Source: Akkermansia muciniphila
GTDB taxonomy: Bacteria > Verrucomicrobiota > Verrucomicrobiia > Verrucomicrobiales > Akkermansiaceae
Assembly: GCA_004557455.1 (NCBI GenBank)
Contig: SFDX01000003.1
Location: 1-64,000, forward strand
Length of the DNA: 64,000 nucleotides
Reading direction: 5' to 3'
A model generated the notes under the pieces. That model ran no database searches, was not told the origin of the DNA, and saw nothing but the letters and a program-made list of their open reading frames with translations. The translations under genes were made by a program, and so were the position numbers. Of this stretch, positions 33,244-41,986 are shown one piece after another (position 1 is the stretch's first letter; the number at the start of each line of letters is the position of its first letter).

Positions 33244-33591
33244 ATGAACACAACATCCACAATAATTAAGGAAGAGGATCTGAATTACTGCCCTCCGCCC
33301 GGAGATACCCTGGAGGAGGTGCTGGAGTCATTGAATATGAGTATCCCCGTTTTTTCCGATCGTACCGGGATACCTGTCAATAACATTATCCGTCTGATCG
33401 ATGGAGATTATCCGCTTACTGCTGAAACAGCGGATAAACTTCAGCATGCTACGGGGGTTCCCGGTCGCTTTTGGTTGAACCGAGAGGCAAGTTACCGGCG
33501 ATTCCTGAAAAGACAGGAGACGAACAGGAAAGTATACGATGGCTGCCTTGCCTGCGGAGAGAATACTCACGAAGAGAACCTGCCCGGATGA
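33244..33591 (+). CDS. HigA-like antitoxin, XRE-family HTH
   Basis: 115 residues from the ATG at 33244. The helix-turn-helix core (about residues 25-80) has the HigA pattern: PPGDTLEEVLESLNMS, then RTGIPVNNIIRLIDGDYPLTAETADKLQHATGVPGRFWLN in outline. HigA proteins neutralise HigB and repress the operon. It starts 7 bp after the toxin frame, the toxin-first order of higBA. The C-terminal tail (CLACGENTHEE) carries a Cys pair not usual for the family. Alternative TTG at 33223 is less likely. Confidence 0.85.
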   Translation: MNTTSTIIKEEDLNYCPPPGDTLEEVLESLNMSIPVFSDRTGIPVNNIIRLIDGDYPLTAETADKLQHATGVPGRFWLNREASYRRFLKRQETNRKVYDGCLACGENTHEENLPG

Positions 33592-33619
33592 TGCTGCCTG
33601 AAAAATCGCCTCGGCAGCA
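33592..33619 (+). terminator. Weak hairpin after the antitoxin gene
   Basis: A 7-bp stem TGCTGCC/GGCAGCA directly after the stop with a 14-nt loop and no clear T tract. Confidence 0.35.
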
Positions 33620-33628
33620 CGAATTAGC

Positions 33629-33657
33629 TTGCCAAGGGGCGGTAAGGGGGTTAAGAT
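33629..33657 (+). promoter_or_regulatory. Promoter of glgB
   Basis: TTGCCA (33629-33634), 17-bp spacer, TAAGAT (33652-33657), 10 nt before the ATG at 33668. Confidence 0.6.
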
Positions 33658-33667
33658 AGGGGCGGAT

Positions 33668-35689
33668 ATGAGAAGACCTCCGATATCGGGATTGGTGCTG
33701 GCTGATGGGTGGCTGGCGCCGTATGAGAGAGAGATACAGGCACGGCTGCGTTTGTATGATTCGCGCGTGGCGCAGTTGGCGAGGCGCTACGGCTCGGCGG
33801 AGGAGTGTGCCCGGGGGTATAAGCGGATGGGGTTCAACCGCAACGAGCGCGGCGAGTGGGTCTACCGGGAGTGGGCTCCGGCGGCGCGTGAGCTGCACCT
33901 CATCGGCGATTTCAACGGTTGGGATCGCACGGCAACCCCGATGGTGCGGGACCGGCACGGGGTGTGGGAAGTGACATTGCCGGCGGATGCCCTGCGGCAC
34001 GGTCAGCGGGTGAAGGTGCATGTGTTCGGCTCGGATAACGAGCATCGAGATCGTATCCCGGCCTGGATCCGCTACACGGAGCAGAATCCGGAGACCTACG
34101 ACTACAGCGGTATTATTTGGGAACCGGAGCACCCCTATGAGTGGCGGAATACGCGGTGGAATCCCGCCACGGTGAAGGTTCCGTTCATCTACGAGTGCCA
34201 CATCGGCATGGCCGGTGAGGAGCCGCGCGTTCACAGCTACCGGGAGTTTGCGGACAATGTGTTGCCGCGTGTAGCCTCGTTGGGTTACAACACCGTGCAG
34301 ATCATGGCTGTGCAGGAGCACCCGTACTACGGCTCCTTCGGTTACCATGTTTCCTCTTTCTTTGCCCCCTGCAACCGCTTCGGCACGCCGGAGGATCTCA
34401 AATACCTCATCGACACGGCGCACGGGATGGGCCTTGCCGTGCTGCTGGATGTGGTGCACTCTCACGCTGTTAAAAATGTAGCGGAGGGGCTGAATAACTT
34501 TGACGGCTCGAACGGTCAGTACTTCCATGCCGGTGAGCGGGACAGTCGCCACCCGGACTGGGATAGCTGTCTGTTTGACTACGGCAAGGACGAGGTGCTG
34601 GAGTTCTTGCTCAGTAACCTTGCTTGGTGGCTGGAGGAGTTCCGTTTCGACGGCTTCCGCTTTGATGGCGTTACCAGTATGCTTTACCTGCACCACGGAC
34701 ATGAGCCGTTCACGGATCTGGGGTGCTACTTTAACACGCAGGTGAATGTGGATGCTGTCACCTACCTGCAACTGGCGGCTACCCTTGTGCAGCGCATCCG
34801 TCCGGGTGCTCTCGCCATTGCGGAGGATATGAGCGGCATGCCCGGCCTCTGCCGTCCCGTGGATGAGGGCGGCTTCGGGTTCACCCATCGTTTGGCCATG
34901 GGCTTGCCGGACTACTGGATCAAGCTGCTCAAGGAGAAGAAGGATGAGGAGTGGAGTATGGGGGATATGTGGTATACCCTCACCAATCGTCGCTACGGCG
35001 AGCCTAACATCGCCTATGCAGAGAGCCATGACCAAGCCTTGGTGGGTGACAAGACGATTGCTTTCCGGTTAATGGATGCCGAGATGTATACCCACATGAG
35101 CTGTGACACGCCCAGCCTCATCGTGGACCGCGGTATGGCACTGCACAAGATGATTCGCTTGGCTACGCTGGCCGCCGGCGGAGAGGGTTGGCTGAACTTT
35201 ATGGGCAACGAATTCGGGCATCCGGAGTGGATTGATTTCCCCCGTGAGGGCAACGGTAATTCCTTCCTCTATTGCCGCCGTCAGTGGAGCTTGGTAGACA
35301 ATCAACTGTTGCGCTATCGCTTCCTCAATGCCTTTGACCGCGCTATGCTTCGCTTGGCCAAGGACTATAACCTGCTCGCCTCCCGTCCCGCTCGCCCGCT
35401 TAACATGGACGAGAAGAACCGCATTATGGCCTTCGAGCGCGGCGGTCTCTGCTTTGTCTTCAACTGGAACGGTGAGGCTGCCATTCCGGACTACCTCCTC
35501 CCCGCTCCCGAGCATGGCGAGTGGAAGGTCATCCTCGATTCCGACGACGCCGCCTTCGGTGGCTTCTCACGCCAAGACCACTCCGTCAACCACTTCACGG
35601 ATAAACAACAGCGTCTTTCCCTCTACCTTCTCCCACGCACCGTTATCGTTCTCGCCCGCGCCTACAAAGGCAGCCTCCCGTCTTATTGA
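33668..35689 (+). CDS. glgB: 1,4-alpha-glucan branching enzyme, GH13_8 (eukaryote-type)
   Basis: 673 residues from the ATG at 33668. An N-terminal CBM48 domain (YREWAPAARELHLIGDFNGWDR) precedes the GH13 barrel. Catalytic regions are VLLDVVHSH, GFRFDGVTSMLY (nucleophile Asp), AIAEDMSGMPG (acid/base Glu) and YAESHDQALVGDK. The wording of these regions matches the GH13_8 subfamily of plant, fungal and animal branching enzymes rather than the common bacterial GH13_9. It forms alpha-1,6 branches in glycogen in the cytoplasm. It stands alone, without other glycogen genes beside it. Confidence 0.92.
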   Translation: MRRPPISGLVLADGWLAPYEREIQARLRLYDSRVAQLARRYGSAEECARGYKRMGFNRNERGEWVYREWAPAARELHLIGDFNGWDRTATPMVRDRHGVWEVTLPADALRHGQRVKVHVFGSDNEHRDRIPAWIRYTEQNPETYDYSGIIWEPEHPYEWRNTRWNPATVKVPFIYECHIGMAGEEPRVHSYREFADNVLPRVASLGYNTVQIMAVQEHPYYGSFGYHVSSFFAPCNRFGTPEDLKYLIDTAHGMGLAVLLDVVHSHAVKNVAEGLNNFDGSNGQYFHAGERDSRHPDWDSCLFDYGKDEVLEFLLSNLAWWLEEFRFDGFRFDGVTSMLYLHHGHEPFTDLGCYFNTQVNVDAVTYLQLAATLVQRIRPGALAIAEDMSGMPGLCRPVDEGGFGFTHRLAMGLPDYWIKLLKEKKDEEWSMGDMWYTLTNRRYGEPNIAYAESHDQALVGDKTIAFRLMDAEMYTHMSCDTPSLIVDRGMALHKMIRLATLAAGGEGWLNFMGNEFGHPEWIDFPREGNGNSFLYCRRQWSLVDNQLLRYRFLNAFDRAMLRLAKDYNLLASRPARPLNMDEKNRIMAFERGGLCFVFNWNGEAAIPDYLLPAPEHGEWKVILDSDDAAFGGFSRQDHSVNHFTDKQQRLSLYLLPRTVIVLARAYKGSLPSY

Positions 35690-35738
35690 TTCACCACCCG
35701 CAGGAACACTAACGAGAAAACCACACACTTTTGTATCG

Positions 35739-36569
35739 ATGAGCCGAGAAAAAGACCCCGCCATAGAAGCCTTTGAGAATATGTCTCCCGAGGACAAGGA
35801 GCGATTCCTTACTTTTCTTTCCCAAGCCTTCAGTGCTGATGAGGAAGAACAAGAGGAGAACGAGGGGTCGGCATCTCTCGTTGAAGAGAGCCTGAGCGAG
35901 GAGGAGATGGAGGCTATCCAAGAGCATGTCGAGCAATGTTTCGGCGTGGTGCCATCTGTATTTCACGAGATCGTTTCCGTCGGTTTTCACTGCGATGTAC
36001 TCTTCATCCCTGCATCGGAAAAGATGCCCTTTGTCACGCTTTGCACAATGGGGCTTAGTGCCCATGAAATGCCCGTTCCTTCCGGTGAAATCCTGAGCCA
36101 CATCCCTTGGTCCGCACGCTGCGAACTGGTGATGCACCTACCGGCGGATTGGGAACCGATTTTCGAAGACTCAGAGGCGGACCCGGAGGAACGCAAGTGC
36201 AATTATGCCCCCGTGCGCATGCTCAAGGAGGCTGCCCGCCTCATCTACAACTCCGGGGAGTGGTTCTATTACGGCCACACCCTCAGTGGAATCGGTGATC
36301 CCGATGCCCCTGCCGATTCCCCGGAGGCTCAGCATACCCACCTCCTGCTCTTGGCTCCCCTTCCGAACTGCGAGGACGTCCGAGCAACCGTTCTCACCCT
36401 CCCCGGCGGCGAGAGCCTCAGTTTCCTCCAGGTCCTCCCCATCTCAGCCGAAGAATTGTCCGACTGCTTCAAGGCCGAAAACTACGAATCCCCCGACTGG
36501 AACGACTTTATCACCCGACGCCTCAACGGCAACGCCCCTCTGTCCGAAATCATCCGCACAGGGGAATAA
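35739..36569 (+). CDS. Suppressor-of-fused (SUFU) domain protein
   Basis: 276 residues from the ATG at 35739. The N-terminal ~60 residues are acidic and low-complexity (SADEEEQEENEG). The SUFU-like domain follows, with VFHEIVSVGFHCDVLFI, CELVMHLPADWEP, MLKEAARLIYNSGEWFYYGHTL and THLLLLAPLP in the conserved order. In bacteria such domains often serve as immunity proteins against polymorphic toxins. No toxin gene lies beside it, so it could be an orphan immunity or a general binding protein. It begins 49 bp after glgB without an obvious promoter and may be co-transcribed. Confidence 0.85.
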   Translation: MSREKDPAIEAFENMSPEDKERFLTFLSQAFSADEEEQEENEGSASLVEESLSEEEMEAIQEHVEQCFGVVPSVFHEIVSVGFHCDVLFIPASEKMPFVTLCTMGLSAHEMPVPSGEILSHIPWSARCELVMHLPADWEPIFEDSEADPEERKCNYAPVRMLKEAARLIYNSGEWFYYGHTLSGIGDPDAPADSPEAQHTHLLLLAPLPNCEDVRATVLTLPGGESLSFLQVLPISAEELSDCFKAENYESPDWNDFITRRLNGNAPLSEIIRTGE

Positions 36570-36628
36570 AGCGGCCCACGGAGTGCCCGGTCTAACCGTT
36601 CACTGCGGGGAGGGGGAGAAAAAACTGC

Positions 36629-36657
36629 TTGCCATGGGGGAGGGGATGTGGTAGGAT
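36629..36657 (+). promoter_or_regulatory. Promoter of the GH29 gene (leaderless type)
   Basis: TTGCCA (36629-36634), 17-bp spacer, TAGGAT (36652-36657), 6 nt to the ATG at 36664. Confidence 0.6.
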
Positions 36658-36663
36658 GAGGGC

Positions 36664-38070
36664 ATGAAGATGATGCACTACTTGGCATTGGCGGCGGCAG
36701 CGGTGTTGCCGGTGATGGGGCAGCAAACTTTGCCTGCAGCGGGGGATGCGGACCATGCGGCGGTGACGGAGACGGCGGCGGAGCGCGATGCGCGCATGGC
36801 TTGGTGGCGCGGTGCCAAGTTCGGCATGTTTATTCACTATGGTCTCTACTCCGGGTTGGGAGGCTTCTTCAAGGGAAAGTTCGGCGGTGGGGAATGGATT
36901 CAGCGCAATCTGCGCTTGGACACCGAGACCTACGCAGCGGAGGCAGAGCCCCTCTTCCGGCCTGCGGAGGGATGCACGGAGGAGTGGGCCAAGCTGGCAG
37001 AGGAGGCAGGATGCCGCTATATGGTGCTGACGAGCAAGCACCACGAAGGTTTCGCTTTGTTCGACGCACCGAACAGCGATTACAGCTCTGTAAAATTACT
37101 CGGCAGAGACTTGGTGCGCGAGTTTGCGGAATCCGCCCGGCGGCACGGGATGCGCGTCGGGCTCTACCACAGTGTGATCGATTGGCACCAGAAAGATTAT
37201 GATAACACCATCTGCCCGGATCTCTGCTACCCGGAGGACCAGGCACAGATGCTCAAGGACCGCGGCATCCCCCGCAACCAAGCAGCGTACCAGCAGTATT
37301 TGCACGAGCAAGTGCGCACACTGCTGACCAAATACGGCAAAATCGACATCCTGTGGTGGGATTACTCGCAGGGCGCCGCCGCCGGTGAGCGCGGGTGGAA
37401 AGCCCCCGCCCTCATGACCATGTGCCGCGAGCTGCAGCCCGGCGTTATCATGAATAACCGCCTCTACTCCTTCTCCGGCTTCGATAAGAGCCGCGACGGT
37501 GTGCAACTTGACCTGCGCTGCGGCGATTATACGACACCCGAGAAACGCATCCCCGAAAAAGGCTACCCCGGCATCGACTGGGAAGCCTGCATGACAGTGG
37601 GAGACAAGTGGGGCTATTGCAAGGTGGATTGGAAGCTCAAAAGCCCGGCCGTTATCATTCGCCAGCTTCAGGAATGCGCAGCCAAGGGCGGGAACCTGCT
37701 GCTTAATATCGGCCCGAAAGCCGACGGCAGCGTGCCGCCCCGTGTTGCTGATATTTTCCGCAGCGTGGGGGCCTGGATGCGTGTGAACGGTGAAGCCATC
37801 TACAACTCCGTTCCTGCCTACGACATCTGCCTGCCGGAGGGCATCCTCGCCGCGCGGGCGGGCGGGGCGCTCTATGTATTCCTGCCGCAGCAGAAGTCTC
37901 CCGGGGAGCTGCTGTTGCCTGCCGACTTGGCCGAGAACGCGACCATTTCCGTACTCGGGCAGCCGGATGCCGCCGTATCTGCGGATGACAAGGGAGTGCA
38001 TGTGCCCGCCTCCGTGTGGTCTGCTTCCACGGAGGGACTGCCCGTGTTAAAGATTACACCGTGTCACTGA
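36664..38070 (+). CDS. Secreted alpha-L-fucosidase, glycoside hydrolase family 29
   Basis: 468 residues. A signal peptide (1 to about 19, ending VMGQQ) directs export. The GH29 barrel shows WWRGAKFGMFIHYGLYS, YMVLTSKHHEGFALFD, GLYHSVIDWH and the nucleophile Asp233 in DILWWDYSQG. A C-terminal beta domain completes the protein. It removes alpha-linked fucose from host mucin or milk-type glycans, in the periplasm or outside the cell. Its stop overlaps the GTG start of the next gene. Confidence 0.94.
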   Translation: MKMMHYLALAAAAVLPVMGQQTLPAAGDADHAAVTETAAERDARMAWWRGAKFGMFIHYGLYSGLGGFFKGKFGGGEWIQRNLRLDTETYAAEAEPLFRPAEGCTEEWAKLAEEAGCRYMVLTSKHHEGFALFDAPNSDYSSVKLLGRDLVREFAESARRHGMRVGLYHSVIDWHQKDYDNTICPDLCYPEDQAQMLKDRGIPRNQAAYQQYLHEQVRTLLTKYGKIDILWWDYSQGAAAGERGWKAPALMTMCRELQPGVIMNNRLYSFSGFDKSRDGVQLDLRCGDYTTPEKRIPEKGYPGIDWEACMTVGDKWGYCKVDWKLKSPAVIIRQLQECAAKGGNLLLNIGPKADGSVPPRVADIFRSVGAWMRVNGEAIYNSVPAYDICLPEGILAARAGGALYVFLPQQKSPGELLLPADLAENATISVLGQPDAAVSADDKGVHVPASVWSASTEGLPVLKITPCH

Positions 38071-38753
38071 AATCCTGCTACAACCTCCCGCATGTTGTCG
38101 GTGAGCAGTACATCCTGACCTCCGTTCTGGAGGAACGGGAGGACTCCGTGGTCTATGCCGCCACGCAGAAAGACATGCAGCGCGAGGTGCGGGTCGAGAG
38201 CCTGCGCCCCGCCGCTGCGGCGGATGAGCAACGCTGCCGCAGCTTCCTGGACGGCGCCCGAGCCCGCGTGCGCTTGGCCGTGCCACATGTAGCTGCCACC
38301 CTGGAGCTGCTGTATGCGGATGAAACCTGGCACTTGGCGGAGGAGCGCATCAAAGGCGAACCCTTGGACATGATGCTTGCGAACGGCCGTGTATTGTCGG
38401 GTAGCATGTTCTGCCTACTCCTGCATCACCTGTGTCGCGGATGTTTGCTGATGGACGCCGAGGGAATCGCCGGCCGACCCTTTTCGCCTGCGTGCGTTTA
38501 TTTGACGGAGACAGACTTCCGCTTTGATAACCCGGCGATCGCAGGCCCCCGGCATAGGGGAGAATCCCGCCGTTTTCTGCGCAGTGCGGCACAGAGCATA
38601 CGCCCTCTGTTGGACCCTGCCGCCCCCGGAGCCGACCGCCTGGCGGATCTGCTGGATCGCATGCAGTGCGCGGCAGCCGGCGGACCGCTCGCCGTACCGG
38701 GCTTCGGCGAAGAGGTGGTACGCCTGCAAGCCGCCATAGCCGCGGCAGAATGA
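38061..38753 (+). CDS. Protein-kinase-like protein, probably a pseudokinase
   Basis: 230 residues from the GTG at 38061, overlapping the fucosidase stop by 10 bp. The N-terminal part (EQYILTSVLEEREDSVVYAAT, then REVRVESLRP) resembles the N-lobe of Ser/Thr kinases: glycine-loop position, then a strand where the catalytic Lys should be. The Lys, HRD and DFG motifs are all missing, and helix content in the rest fits a C-lobe remnant. It would be a binding or scaffold protein. The fold call is tentative; no other family came to mind. Confidence 0.5.
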   Translation: MSLKSCYNLPHVVGEQYILTSVLEEREDSVVYAATQKDMQREVRVESLRPAAAADEQRCRSFLDGARARVRLAVPHVAATLELLYADETWHLAEERIKGEPLDMMLANGRVLSGSMFCLLLHHLCRGCLLMDAEGIAGRPFSPACVYLTETDFRFDNPAIAGPRHRGESRRFLRSAAQSIRPLLDPAAPGADRLADLLDRMQCAAAGGPLAVPGFGEEVVRLQAAIAAAE

Positions 38754-38803
38754 GCGTGCCCTGAATTATGACGTAAAATAGGGCCTAACCGCTGCCTTTT
38801 TGC

Positions 38804-38833
38804 TTTACAGGGAGGGTTGCAATTTGTTACAAT
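38804..38833 (+). promoter_or_regulatory. Promoter of the 712-residue secreted protein gene
   Basis: TTTACA (38804-38809), 18-bp spacer, TACAAT (38828-38833), 8 nt before the ATG at 38842. Confidence 0.6.
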
Positions 38834-38841
38834 GCCCTCGT

Positions 38842-40980
38842 ATGAATATCCGCACTACGCTCATGCTGATGGCCGCCTCGGTGGCCCCGCTGCCCGCGTT
38901 TGCACAGGACGTGCAGCCGGCGGCCCTCATCCAGCCGGCCCAACAGGCTGTTGCTGTTCCCGCGCTGGCTGCCATGCCCGCCAACGCAGACTTTTACATT
39001 GCCGTGGCCCGCGTCAACAAGACGGCCGCTCTCATCGACCGAGAGCTCGCAGCTCAACTCGCTGCCGTGGACAGTGTTGCGCTGGTCGGCGCTCAGGGTA
39101 CCGCTCAAATCTGTGATGCCCTCATCCCCGTCTACACCACCTTCTACAAGTTGGGTGTGCTCGGTGGTCTGCGTGATTTAGTACAGGGCGAGGACGACTG
39201 GGATGATGAGCCCTTGGACGACGAGGAAGATGACGCTGAGGGGGAGACGGGTGCTGAGCCTCAAACCGAGACTGCCGAGGAGAAACCTGCCGAAGAGCCT
39301 GCTGCCGAAGAGAAAGCCCCGGCCCGTTGGGTGGGCGCCGAAGATAAGGTGCGTGCGGAAGCGATGAAGCTGATGAATTCCCTGACCGCGGAGGTGCTGC
39401 CCGCCTTGGCTAAGAACCTCTCGATTGCCCCCCTGTACGGCGTGGTAACCTTCACGAACCCCGAGTCTGCCGCGGAATGCGGTGCAAAGGTTGAAGCCGA
39501 ATTCGCAGAAATGATCGCCGAGACGCCGGAGGATGAAGGTGTCTCCCTCGAGGCCGTGGAAGCTAAAGGGATGAAAGGCGTGCGTATTACCGTGAAGCCT
39601 GAGATCGAGGACATCTTGAATGTAAAGGGCCTCGCGGGCCGCAGCATCTGCCTGCTTTCCAAGGTCGACGGCACGACGCTGACGACTGTTATTTGCGAAA
39701 ATCCGGAAGCAATCACCTTCGCGGAGTCCCCCGCCACCTCGCTGGCAGCCGCTCCCGCCATGAAGAATGCCGCAGCGGAGGCCTCGTCCCCCGTGTTTGC
39801 GCAGATGTTCTTCTCCCCCACCTTGATGAACAAGGCCTACGAGCTGGATCGTCAGTGCTTCCTCGCCCTCGGTGACGGCGTCAAGGCCTTCCTGAGCTGC
39901 TGCATGGGTTGCCCCGATCAGCCTGCCGAGACAAACGAGGTGCTCAAGGGTGGCCAAGCTGCTGTTGATGTGCTGGTCAGCAAGCTCTCTTCCCTTTACA
40001 ACCGCCCTGTTACCAAGCCTGCTATCGTGCAGTTCTGGGGCGGTGACAAGAGCTACCACGCCATGCTCTCCTGCGATTCGATGGGACTTACCTTCGAGCC
40101 CGTGCCGTTCAAGCTGCAGAGCAAGGCACACGCGGAGAATACCGTGTTTGCCATGGAGTGCTCCCCCATCACTTGGAATACCGGTGCGGGCACACCGTTC
40201 TTTGACGATGCGCTGGAGGGTGCTGCGAAGCAGATCACCGATGTCGTTCGTCTGTTCATGGACGATACCTGTGCTGCCGGGATGGATGCCTGCTGCGCCA
40301 AGCTCCCTGAGTACGCCCCGATGATTGAGAAGGCGATGAAGGGTGGCATCTCCATCACGGAGGGCCTCTCGGCTAACAGCTCCTGCGGCGTGCTGCTGGA
40401 TGTGGGCGGTGAGCTGCCCGTGCTGGCAGATGCCGAGCCCGGGAACGCCGTCCCGATGCCGCGTCTGGCCTTTGTGACAGGTGTGAGCGACCGTGCCAAG
40501 CTGGCCGCCGGTTGGCAGGCTATTTGGGAGAGCGCCGGTGAGACCCTCACTAAGCTGGGGATGGATCCCGCCATGCTGAACCTCCTGCCCCTCGCCTCCT
40601 CCGAGCAGAATGGTGTGGGTACACACGTTATCAGCATTCCCGGTGCCAATGCCGCGCTGTCTCCCAACGTTACGGTGAGCAACACCGCTTTCGTGGCAGG
40701 CACGTCCACGGCCCTGAATGCCGAGCTTGAGCAGTGCTACAGCGGCACGGCGGGCAATCCCTCCGCCGGCTGGACCTGCACCGTTCAGTTGGCTCCCTTG
40801 GCCCGTGCAGCGGCGGCTGCGGCGGATTACTACAACAAGGCCGAGGCTCCGTTCGCTGAGGAGATTCAGGAATTCGCCACCGACATGCAGCAGGCTGCTT
40901 CCGAGCTTCGCTCCGTAGAGATGAATGCCGAGACCAATGACGGCACGTTTACCTTCCAGGTGGAGGTGAACCGGAACTGA
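38842..40980 (+). CDS. Large secreted protein, unknown function
   Basis: 712 residues from the ATG at 38842. The signal peptide ends near PAFAQD. A globular start (NADFYIAVARVNKTAALIDRELAAQ) is followed by a very acidic linker (about residues 113-155: runs of D, E and A), then a long alpha/beta region. Cysteines recur in pairs (LSCCMGCP, DACCAK), so disulfides are likely in the periplasm. Segments such as MPANADFYIAV and VTFTNPESAAECGAKVEAEF recall bacterial proteins annotated only as DUFs; I assign no function. It is monocistronic, with its own promoter and terminator. Confidence 0.8.
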   Translation: MNIRTTLMLMAASVAPLPAFAQDVQPAALIQPAQQAVAVPALAAMPANADFYIAVARVNKTAALIDRELAAQLAAVDSVALVGAQGTAQICDALIPVYTTFYKLGVLGGLRDLVQGEDDWDDEPLDDEEDDAEGETGAEPQTETAEEKPAEEPAAEEKAPARWVGAEDKVRAEAMKLMNSLTAEVLPALAKNLSIAPLYGVVTFTNPESAAECGAKVEAEFAEMIAETPEDEGVSLEAVEAKGMKGVRITVKPEIEDILNVKGLAGRSICLLSKVDGTTLTTVICENPEAITFAESPATSLAAAPAMKNAAAEASSPVFAQMFFSPTLMNKAYELDRQCFLALGDGVKAFLSCCMGCPDQPAETNEVLKGGQAAVDVLVSKLSSLYNRPVTKPAIVQFWGGDKSYHAMLSCDSMGLTFEPVPFKLQSKAHAENTVFAMECSPITWNTGAGTPFFDDALEGAAKQITDVVRLFMDDTCAAGMDACCAKLPEYAPMIEKAMKGGISITEGLSANSSCGVLLDVGGELPVLADAEPGNAVPMPRLAFVTGVSDRAKLAAGWQAIWESAGETLTKLGMDPAMLNLLPLASSEQNGVGTHVISIPGANAALSPNVTVSNTAFVAGTSTALNAELEQCYSGTAGNPSAGWTCTVQLAPLARAAAAAADYYNKAEAPFAEEIQEFATDMQQAASELRSVEMNAETNDGTFTFQVEVNRN

Positions 40981-41000
40981 TCGTAAAACATGACAACATG

Positions 41001-41042
41001 CCGCCCGCAGCCTCTCATCGGGGTTGCGGGCGGCTTCTTTTA
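41001..41042 (+). terminator. Intrinsic terminator
   Basis: A 9-bp stem CCGCCCGCA/TGCGGGCGG (41001-41009 with 41025-41033), followed by CTTCTTTTA, 20 bp after the preceding stop. It also faces the convergent PfkB gene. Confidence 0.75.
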
Positions 41043-41053
41043 TCAGGCGGGGA

Positions 41054-41986
41054 TCAGGCCCACACCGTCATGCGGCGGAAGTCTGCCAAGCGTTGGGCCA
41101 CTAGGCTCGGGGTTGCGGCCAGAAGAGCCGCCGGACCGAACTGCTCGCATGTAATGCCCGCGATAACCGTGGCCACGGCAACGGCGTGGGTCAGGGCCTC
41201 CCAAGGCGGGGTGCCGCCCCCGAGTTGCGGCAGAAGGGCCGCCGAAAGGGCACCCATGAAGGAATCCCCCGCACCCGTGGGATCCACAGCGTGGGGCAAG
41301 GGCCAAGCGGGGCAGCGGAAGAGGCGGCTCAAGCCGTCGGGCGTGCGGTGAAACAGGGTGCAACCGGCACTCCCGTGTTTGATGACGGCGTAGCGTGCCC
41401 CCGCATCGAGGAGGGCTTGCCCGGCGCGCAGCGGCTCATCGGTCCCTGCCCAGGCACAGGCCTCGCTGTCGTTCATCAGGCTCATGTCCGCCGTGCGGAT
41501 GAGCCGCAGGGTATATTCCGGCTCGCGGCGTATCCATCGCTCCATGTAGTCCGCCATCGAGAAAACGGATGTGCATTGGCTGAGAATGTGGTATTGGTGC
41601 GGAGGCGTGACGTTGCACATACAGGCCAAGGCGTGATGCCGCAGATCATCGGGCAGCTGCGGGTGCCAGTCCTCCTGCACGCCCTCGATGGTCTCCAGGG
41701 TTTCCCGCAGGTTCATGTCCCGCTCATAGCGACCGGTCCAGGCAAAGGTGCGGCCCGCGCGGCGTTCCACACGGCGCAGGGAGACCCCCGCTCCCTCCAA
41801 GGCAGCCGTGAATTCGGCGGGGTAGTCATCCCCCACCACGCCCAGCATATCAAAGTCCGACGAGACAAGGCGCGCGGCCAAGGCTGCGTAGGGCGCGGAG
41901 CCGCCGATGGTGCGGGTGGCCGTGCCGTGCGGAGTGTAGAGGGTGTCCAGGGCGATGGTTCCGTAGATGAGTGCGCGGGGTGTCAT
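41054..41986 (-). CDS. PfkB-family carbohydrate/nucleoside kinase
   Basis: 310 residues. The ribokinase fold is shown by the N-terminal GGSAPYAALAARL (substrate-site GG) and the C-terminal DPTGAGDSFMGAL, which carries the anion hole and catalytic Asp. It phosphorylates a sugar or nucleoside with ATP in the cytoplasm; the exact substrate cannot be told. The central part (NVTPPHQYHIL, FSMADYMERWI) is unlike ribokinase or fructokinase. Its start overlaps the ligA stop by 4 bp (ATGA), so it is translated with ligA. Confidence 0.85.
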   Translation of the reverse strand: MTPRALIYGTIALDTLYTPHGTATRTIGGSAPYAALAARLVSSDFDMLGVVGDDYPAEFTAALEGAGVSLRRVERRAGRTFAWTGRYERDMNLRETLETIEGVQEDWHPQLPDDLRHHALACMCNVTPPHQYHILSQCTSVFSMADYMERWIRREPEYTLRLIRTADMSLMNDSEACAWAGTDEPLRAGQALLDAGARYAVIKHGSAGCTLFHRTPDGLSRLFRCPAWPLPHAVDPTGAGDSFMGALSAALLPQLGGGTPPWEALTHAVAVATVIAGITCEQFGPAALLAATPSLVAQRLADFRRMTVWA

